Source: Actinoallomurus soli | GTDB taxonomy: Bacteria > Actinomycetota > Actinomycetes > Streptosporangiales > Streptosporangiaceae | Length of the DNA stretch: 64,000 nt | NCBI RefSeq assembly: GCF_024055715.1 | Contig: NZ_JAMXMV010000025.1 | Coordinates: 1-64,000 of the forward strand | Reading direction: 5' to 3' | Part shown: piece by piece, positions 59,111-64,000 of the stretch | Layout of the letters: each line of letters begins with the position of its first letter | How positions within the stretch are numbered: the stretch's first letter is position 1 | Notes under the pieces: generated by a model | Database searches by the model: none | What the model saw: the letters and a program-made list of their open reading frames with translations, nothing else | Told to the model about the DNA's origin: nothing | Made by a program: the position numbers and the translations under genes

Positions 59111-60769
59111 TCAGAGCACCGCGGCGCGGGCCTCGGCGGCGTCGGCGGCGTCGAGCGCGCGCCGGGCCAGTTCCTCGCACTCGGCGCGGTCGTACGCGGC
59201 CAGGCGGGCGCGTACGGCCGGAACGCACCGTGCGCTCATCGACAGCTTCGTCACCCCCAGGCCCACGAGCACGGGCGCCAGGGCCGGGTCGGCGGCGGCC
59301 TCGCCGCACACCCCGACGGACCGGCCGCTGCGCCGGCCCGCGTCCGCGCACGCCGCGATGAGCTGCAGGAGCGCCGGTTGCCACGGATCGAGCAGATCGG
59401 CCAGGGCGCCCGACTGCCGGTCGGCGGCGAGGGTGTACTGGCTCAGGTCGTTCGTCCCGATGCTGAGGAAGTCCGCGACCTGGAGCAGACGCTCGGCCCG
59501 TAGCGCGGCGGCCGGCACCTCGACCATCACGCCCGCCGTGCGCAGGCCGAACGCCCGTGCCCGGTCGACGAACGCGGCCGCCTCCACCGGCGTCGCGACC
59601 ATGGGCGCCATGACCCAGACGTCCGCGGCCGCCTTCTCGGCGGCCCGCGCGACGGCCTCCAGCTGGGTGTCGAGGATGTCGGGCCGGTCGCGGGAGATGC
59701 GCAGGCCGCGCACGCCGAGCGCGGGGTTCGGCTCCTCGGGGAGGCCGAGGAACGGCAGCGGCTTGTCGGCGCCGGCGTCCAGCGTCCGTACGACGACCGT
59801 GCCCTCGGGGAACAGCGCGAACGCCTCGGCGTACGCGGTGACCTGCTCCTCCAGGCCCGGCGCGTCCTTGCGGTCGAGGAAGAGGAACTCGGTGCGGAAC
59901 AGTCCCACCCCGGCGACCCCGTCCAGGTCCGCTCCCCGCAGGTCGGCCGCGGACCCGATGTTGACCATGAGGTCGACGGGATGCCCGTCGGCCGTACGGC
60001 CGGGACCGCGCCCGGCGGCGAGCCGGCTCCGCTCCTCGGCGGCCCGCGCGCGCACGTCGGCCGCCTCGTCGTCGCCGACGCCCGTACGGACCTGACCGCT
60101 CGTGCCGTCCACGGCCACGACCGTGCCGTCGGTGACGTCGAGGATCCCGGCGCAGCCGACGACGGCGGGCAGGCCGAGCGCCCGCGCGAGGATCGCGGTG
60201 TGGCTGGTCGGGCCGCCGCGCTCGGTGACCAGGGCGAGGACGGTGCCCGTGTCGAGGCCGACCGTGTCGGCGGGCGCGAGGTCGTCCGCGACCAGGACGA
60301 ACGGGTGCCCGGGTGACGGCAGGCCCGGCATGGGCCGGCCGAGCACCGCGGCGATCGCCCGGTGCGCGATGTCGTCGAGGTCGGCCGCGCGTTCGCCGAG
60401 GTACCCGCCGAGGGACGCGAGCAGCTCACGATGCCGGTCGAACGTGGCGCGCAGGGCGTGCGCGGCGTCCTCCCCGGCCCGTACGCGCTCGGCGACACCC
60501 TCCCGCAGGGTCGGATCGGCGGCGATCATCGCCTGCGCGGACAGGATGTCCCGCGCCTCCCCCTCGGCCGCCTCGGAACGGGCCCGCAGGTCGGCCTCGG
60601 TGGCCTCCAGGGCCCGTACGGCGTCGGCGAGCTCGCGTTCGGTGTCGGCGACGGGGCGGGGGGCCGGCAGGTCCGGCGGGGCCGCCATCCGGGCCACCGG
60701 CCCGGCGGCGAGACCGGGACCGACCCCGATGCCCCGGAGAGCCCGCGCCGGGGCGTCGAGGTCAGGCAT
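59111..60769 (-). CDS. ptsI: PTS enzyme I
   Basis: A 552-residue phosphoenolpyruvate-protein phosphotransferase that starts the PTS phosphate relay. The swivelling His domain has GGPTSHTAILARALGLPAVVG with the phosphorylated His in TSHTA. The PEP-binding part shows GVGLFRTEFLF, LDAGADKPLPFLG, VMVEVPAAAL and SIGTNDLSQYTLA, ending with a VCGEAAADP segment. The ATG at 60769 overlaps the HPr stop (60762). Length matches EI. Carrying its own EI and HPr inside a specific sugar operon is uncommon. Confidence 0.95.
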   Translation of the reverse strand: MPDLDAPARALRGIGVGPGLAAGPVARMAAPPDLPAPRPVADTERELADAVRALEATEADLRARSEAAEGEARDILSAQAMIAADPTLREGVAERVRAGEDAAHALRATFDRHRELLASLGGYLGERAADLDDIAHRAIAAVLGRPMPGLPSPGHPFVLVADDLAPADTVGLDTGTVLALVTERGGPTSHTAILARALGLPAVVGCAGILDVTDGTVVAVDGTSGQVRTGVGDDEAADVRARAAEERSRLAAGRGPGRTADGHPVDLMVNIGSAADLRGADLDGVAGVGLFRTEFLFLDRKDAPGLEEQVTAYAEAFALFPEGTVVVRTLDAGADKPLPFLGLPEEPNPALGVRGLRISRDRPDILDTQLEAVARAAEKAAADVWVMAPMVATPVEAAAFVDRARAFGLRTAGVMVEVPAAALRAERLLQVADFLSIGTNDLSQYTLAADRQSGALADLLDPWQPALLQLIAACADAGRRSGRSVGVCGEAAADPALAPVLVGLGVTKLSMSARCVPAVRARLAAYDRAECEELARRALDAADAAEARAAVL

Positions 60770-61046
60770 CCGCCGGTTCCTCGGCGTCCAGGTCGCGGGC
60801 GAGCAGGGCGGCAAGGGCGTCGAGGGCCGCGTCGGCCCCCGGCCCGTCCGCCTCCAGGGTGACCTCGGTGCCGTGCCCGACGCCGAGGGACAGCACCGAC
60901 AGCATGCTGGCTGCCGGCACGGCCGGGCCGTCGCCGACGCGGATGCGCACGGGCGTCTCCTGGTCGGCGGCGGCCTTGACGAACAGGGCCGCGGGCCTCG
61001 CGTGCAGGCCGGTGCGCGCGGCGACGGCCACGGTACGTGTGGGCAT
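60762..61046 (-). CDS. ptsH: PTS phosphocarrier protein HPr
   Basis: A 94-residue HPr. RTGLHARPAA (residues 11-20) holds the phosphorylated H15, and S47 in the ASMLS region occupies the place of regulatory Ser46. The GVGHGTEVTL turn follows. The start at ATG 61046 gives the normal length. It overlaps ptsI by eight bases and sits 13 bp from the alcohol-dehydrogenase stop. Confidence 0.93.
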   Translation of the reverse strand: MPTRTVAVAARTGLHARPAALFVKAAADQETPVRIRVGDGPAVPAASMLSVLSLGVGHGTEVTLEADGPGADAALDALAALLARDLDAEEPADA

Positions 61047-61059
61047 GTCCACTCCCTCG

Positions 61060-62094
61060 TCAGGGCTCGATGGTGACCTTGATCGCGATACCGCGGGAGA
61101 CGATGTCGATGCCATCGAGGACGTCGTCCAGCGGCAGGTGGTGGGTGATCAGATCGGCGACGGGCACCGCGCCCGAGGCGATGAGTTCGAGGGCGCGGGC
61201 GTTGTGGGCCGGGCTGGACCCGTTGGCGCCCACGATCGTCAGCTCCCGGTAGTGCACGAGGTTGGAGTCGCAGGCGATGACCGGGTTGTCCTTGGGCAGG
61301 CCGCCGAAGAAGCTGATCCGGCCCTGGCGCGCCGCCATCTGCAGCGCCTGCTCCTGCGCGGCCCCGGAGGCGGCGGCGGTGATGACGACGTCCGCGCCCC
61401 GGCCGTTCGTCAGCTTCAGCACCTGGTCCACGACGTCCGCGCCGGTGAGCGCGGCGTCGGGGTTCACGCGCTCGGCCGACATGGCCAGCCGCTCGGCGTT
61501 GAGGTCGACGAGGAAGACCCGCGCGGCGCCGCGCGAGCGGGCCAGCCGTACGTGCAGGCAGCCGATCGGGCCGGCGCCCATGACCACGACGTCGTCGCCC
61601 TCGCCGACGCGGGCGAGCTCCTGGCCGTTGAGCACGCAGGCGAGCGGCTCGGCCACCGACGCCTCGGCGAAGCCGACGCCGTCGGGGATGCGGTTCAGGC
61701 CGTCGACGGCGAGCACCTTGGCGGGCACGATCGTGTACTCGGCGAACCCGCCGTCGTAGTGGTAGCCCATCGACTCCTGGTTCGGGCAGACCGTGCGGTG
61801 ACCCCGGCGGCACTCCTCGCACTGCCCGCACGGGATCGCGGCGATCACCTGCACCCGGTCGCCCGGGGCCCAGCCGGTCACGCCCTCGCCGAGCTCGGCG
61901 ACCTCACCGGCGATCTCGTGCCCCATGACGCGGGGCGGCCGGATGTGGTGGTGACCGTGCTTGAAGATCTTGACGTCCGTGCCGCAGGTCGAGCAGTTGC
62001 GCACCCGGATCTTGACCTCACCCGGTCCGGGGGACGGCTCGGGCGCCTCTTCGAGGCGGATGTCCCCGGGCGCGTGGAAACGGGCGACCTTCAC
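61060..62094 (-). CDS. Zinc-dependent medium-chain alcohol/polyol dehydrogenase
   Basis: A 344-residue MDR with both zinc sites: catalytic NCSTCGTD and GHEIAGEV (Cys, His-Glu) and a structural four-Cys group in IPCGQCEECRRGHRTVC. The Rossmann core has VVVMGAGPIGCLHVRLA near 172. Relatives oxidise sorbitol-, threonine- or similar polyols with NAD. Inside a mannitol-type PTS operon, oxidation of a polyol phosphate to a ketose phosphate is the natural reading. The ATG at 62094 overlaps the EIIA stop by four bases. Confidence 0.9.
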   Translation of the reverse strand: MKVARFHAPGDIRLEEAPEPSPGPGEVKIRVRNCSTCGTDVKIFKHGHHHIRPPRVMGHEIAGEVAELGEGVTGWAPGDRVQVIAAIPCGQCEECRRGHRTVCPNQESMGYHYDGGFAEYTIVPAKVLAVDGLNRIPDGVGFAEASVAEPLACVLNGQELARVGEGDDVVVMGAGPIGCLHVRLARSRGAARVFLVDLNAERLAMSAERVNPDAALTGADVVDQVLKLTNGRGADVVITAAASGAAQEQALQMAARQGRISFFGGLPKDNPVIACDSNLVHYRELTIVGANGSSPAHNARALELIASGAVPVADLITHHLPLDDVLDGIDIVSRGIAIKVTIEP

Positions 62095-62537
62095 TGAGCG
62101 ACCTCCTCTGTGTCCGGTTGCAGCAACCGGATCACCTCATCGACATCGGTGCTCTCCCGGAGGGCGCGGGCCTTGTCCGGGTCGAGCAGGATCTGGGCGA
62201 GCTCCGACAGCAGCCGTACGTGGCCGTCGCCCTTGGCCGCGATGCCGACGCACAGGACGACGTGGTTGCCGTCCCAGTCGACACCGCCGGGGAAGCGCAG
62301 GACGCACAGCGCGTCGTGGCGTACGGCGTCCTTGCCGGCGAGCGTGCCGTGCGGGATGGCGACGCCCTCGCCGACGTACGTCGAGATCGAGCGCTCGCGT
62401 TCGACCATGGCCTCGACGTACGTCGCGTCGACGGCGCCGACGTCGAGCAGCGTCCGCCCGCACTGGCGGATCGCGTCGTCGCGGTCGGCCGCCGCCGCGT
62501 CGAGGCGTACGGCCGCGCGGTCGAGCAGGTCAGGCAC
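62091..62537 (-). CDS. PTS EIIA, mannitol/fructose type
   Basis: A 148-residue phosphocarrier domain. GVAIPHGT contains the phosphorylated H63; the region after it (LAGKDAVRHDALCVLRFPGGV) is typical of MtlF/FruA EIIA. It starts at GTG 62537, overlapping the EIIB end by eight bases. It receives phosphate from HPr and passes it to the separate EIIB. Operon order places EIIA after EIIB and EIIC. Confidence 0.92.
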   Translation of the reverse strand: MPDLLDRAAVRLDAAAADRDDAIRQCGRTLLDVGAVDATYVEAMVERERSISTYVGEGVAIPHGTLAGKDAVRHDALCVLRFPGGVDWDGNHVVLCVGIAAKGDGHVRLLSELAQILLDPDKARALRESTDVDEVIRLLQPDTEEVAQ

Positions 62538-62829
62538 TGATCTCGCTCCCGTCCTTGATCGCCTTCACGAGGCGGCTCACGGCCGGGTCGCCGATGAACA
62601 CCTGGAAGGGGACGATCGGCTTGTCCGGCGCGCCGGCCTTCGCCCGCGCGGCGAGACCGGCGTGGCAGACGACGACGTCGGCGTCGGCGGGGATCGAGTT
62701 GACCGGGGTGTGCTCCACCGTGACGGCGTTCTTCTTCAGCTCCTTGCGGAGCTGGCTGGCGAGCATGACGCTGCTGCCCATGCCCGCGTCGCAGGCCACG
62801 ACCAGCTTCTTGACGTCCTTGCCGTTCAT
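62530..62829 (-). CDS. PTS EIIB, mannitol type, as a separate polypeptide
   Basis: A 99-residue EIIB. LVVACDAGMGSS carries the phosphorylated C13. Mannitol-type EIIB is usually fused to EIIC; here it is separate, with the upstream EIIC stop only six bases before the ATG. An alternative GTG three codons upstream lacks Shine-Dalgarno spacing. It transfers phosphate from EIIA to the sugar. Confidence 0.9.
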   Translation of the reverse strand: MNGKDVKKLVVACDAGMGSSVMLASQLRKELKKNAVTVEHTPVNSIPADADVVVCHAGLAARAKAGAPDKPIVPFQVFIGDPAVSRLVKAIKDGSEISA

Positions 62830-62834
62830 TCGCG

Positions 62835-63986
62835 TCACGCTCCCTGGGGTTCGGGGTGGGTGGTGGGCTGCGCCGTCTCGTGCGGCGCCTCGTCCATGAT
62901 CGCGGCCTCCGGCTCCGCCTCCGCCTCGGCCTCCTTCTCGGCGAACCGGCCGAAGCCGAGGAGCAGAGAGCCGACGGCGAACGACACTCCCGCGGCGACC
63001 AGCACGCCCGCGAAGACGCCGAACCAGCTGCCCTTCGGGGTCTCCGCCGCGTAGGCGAAGATGCTGCCCGGCGACGGCGTGGCGACCAGGCCCGCGCCGG
63101 TGACCATGAACGTCCCGATGCCCGCGGCACCGCCCGCGATGGAGGCGAGGATCATCCGCGGCTTCATCAGGATGTACGGGAAGTAGATCTCGTGGATCCC
63201 GCCGAGGAACTGGATGATGATCGCGGCGGGCACGCTGGGCCGCAGCGTCTTCGGGCCGAACAGCAGGTAGGCGACGAGCACGCCCAGACCGGGGCCGGGG
63301 TTGGACTCCAGCATGAACAGGATCGACTTGCCGTGCTTGGCCGCCTCCGCGACGCCGAGCGGGCCGAGCACCCCGTGGTTGACGGCGTTGTTCAGGAACA
63401 GCACCTTCGCGGGTTCGATCAGCACGGACGCGAGCGGCAGCAGGTGGTGATTGATCAGCCACGTGACGCCGTGGCCGGCCGCGGTCGTGACGTTCCGTAC
63501 GACGGGGGCGACGCCCCAGACCCCGAACAGGGCCGCGGCGCCGCCGATGATCCCGGCGGTGAAGTTGTCGACCAGCATCTCGAAGCCGGCCCTGGTCCGC
63601 TCGGCGGTGAACTCGTCGACCTTCTTCAGGATGTACGCCGCGAGCGGGCCGAGGATCATCGCGCCGAGGAACATCGGGATCTTGGCGCCGACGACGACGC
63701 CGACGGTCGCGACCGCGCCCACCACGGCGCCGCGCTGGCCGTGCACCATGCGCCCGCCGGTGTAACCGATGAGCACCGGGAGCAGCAGCGTGATGATCGG
63801 GTCGACGAGGGCCGCGAACTGCTTGTCGGGCAGCCAGCCGGTCGGGATGAACAGCGCGGTGATCAGGCCCCAGGCGATGAAGGCCCCGATGTTCGGCATC
63901 ACCATGCCGGCCAGGTATCCGCCCAGGCGCTGGATCTGGGCCTTGACGCCGGTCCCGGTGACGGTGGGGGTGTACGCAGTGGCCAT
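62835..63986 (-). CDS. PTS EIIC, mannitol type
   Basis: A 383-residue membrane permease with about eight transmembrane segments; the first is near residues 25-50. The conserved GGIHEIYFPY loop (near 270) is the hallmark of mannitol EIIC. The C-terminal ~40 residues are Glu/Ala-rich and cytoplasmic. It is first in the operon; its promoter lies beyond the right edge. Substrate is mannitol or a related hexitol. Confidence 0.93.
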   Translation of the reverse strand: MATAYTPTVTGTGVKAQIQRLGGYLAGMVMPNIGAFIAWGLITALFIPTGWLPDKQFAALVDPIITLLLPVLIGYTGGRMVHGQRGAVVGAVATVGVVVGAKIPMFLGAMILGPLAAYILKKVDEFTAERTRAGFEMLVDNFTAGIIGGAAALFGVWGVAPVVRNVTTAAGHGVTWLINHHLLPLASVLIEPAKVLFLNNAVNHGVLGPLGVAEAAKHGKSILFMLESNPGPGLGVLVAYLLFGPKTLRPSVPAAIIIQFLGGIHEIYFPYILMKPRMILASIAGGAAGIGTFMVTGAGLVATPSPGSIFAYAAETPKGSWFGVFAGVLVAAGVSFAVGSLLLGFGRFAEKEAEAEAEPEAAIMDEAPHETAQPTTHPEPQGA

Positions 63987-64000
63987 GAAGGGCTCCTAGT

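Noticed and set aside
1-64000. CRISPR array or prophage
   Set aside because: No regularly spaced direct repeats with unique spacers, and no phage structural or integrase gene, were seen.

Overview
This is a GC-rich actinobacterial chromosome segment. GTG and TTG starts are common, and the fragment of 16S rRNA at the left edge, read on the minus strand, has the GTCGAGCGGAAAGGCC-type sequence I associate with Thermomonosporaceae (Actinomadura or Actinoallomurus relatives). Mycoredoxin, WhiB7, UvrD2, a UPF0182 membrane protein and a PPA1309 protein confirm Actinomycetota. The genus assignment is inference.

Layout. 1-700: 5' end of a 16S gene with its leader and two promoters. 0.7-7.6 kb: a pectin-degradation locus, a LacI regulator divergent from secreted pectinesterase, GH31 glycosidase and polygalacturonase. 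7.6-20.5 kb: mainly housekeeping genes (DUF488, TPR protein, methyltransferase, two identical initiator tRNAs, UPF0182, PPA1309, PDZ/Lon-like protease, MoaE, epimerase-like protein, DUF2342 metalloprotease, NUDIX). 20.6-29.8 kb: accessory genes, including a P-loop ATPase plus EEP nuclease pair, a FAD monooxygenase, a SpoIIE-type phosphatase, and an SDR/DapB-like pair under a KstR-like site. 29.8-38.2 kb: one tightly coupled minus-strand operon (LacI, solute-binding protein, ATPase, two permeases, IolB/KduI-like isomerase, UxaA-like dehydratase, mannitol/hexuronate dehydrogenase) behind a promoter whose spacer holds a perfect LacI palindrome. 38.3-43.7 kb: M48-type peptidase, AarF kinase, a small Cys-rich protein, WhiB7 with a leader ORF and attenuator, and a TrmH-type methyltransferase. 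43.9-50.3 kb: GH43 arabinanase, a cytochrome b-sulfite-oxidase fusion, TesB, UvrD2 and mycoredoxin. 50.3-58.1 kb: a quinone-oxidoreductase-like gene, secreted GH16 and GH30 enzymes with near-identical ricin lectins, a two-component system, and a secreted His/Cys protein with lectin repeats. 58.2-64 kb: a DeoR regulator facing a complete mannitol-type PTS operon that carries its own EI and HPr.

How the parts fit. Secreted pectinesterase, polygalacturonase, GH31 and GH43 would release galacturonate and side-chain sugars. The LacI-controlled operon at 30-38 kb would then import and convert a sugar acid. It lacks a UxaC-type isomerase and carries an IolB/KduI-like protein instead, and its UxaA lacks the usual N-terminal domain. 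The two LacI proteins are clear paralogues, so they probably sense related ligands. The GH30-GH16 operon has its own promoter with a palindrome at the start of transcription.

Most interesting candidates: the uronate operon as a possible non-canonical hexuronate route with a polyamine/iron-type ABC importer; the ATPase-EEP pair as a possible defence module; the secreted protein with a His-then-Cys N-terminal domain and ricin repeats; the WhiB7 ribosome-mediated attenuator; and the KstR-like operator. I saw no CRISPR array, prophage, intact insertion sequence or large biosynthetic gene cluster.
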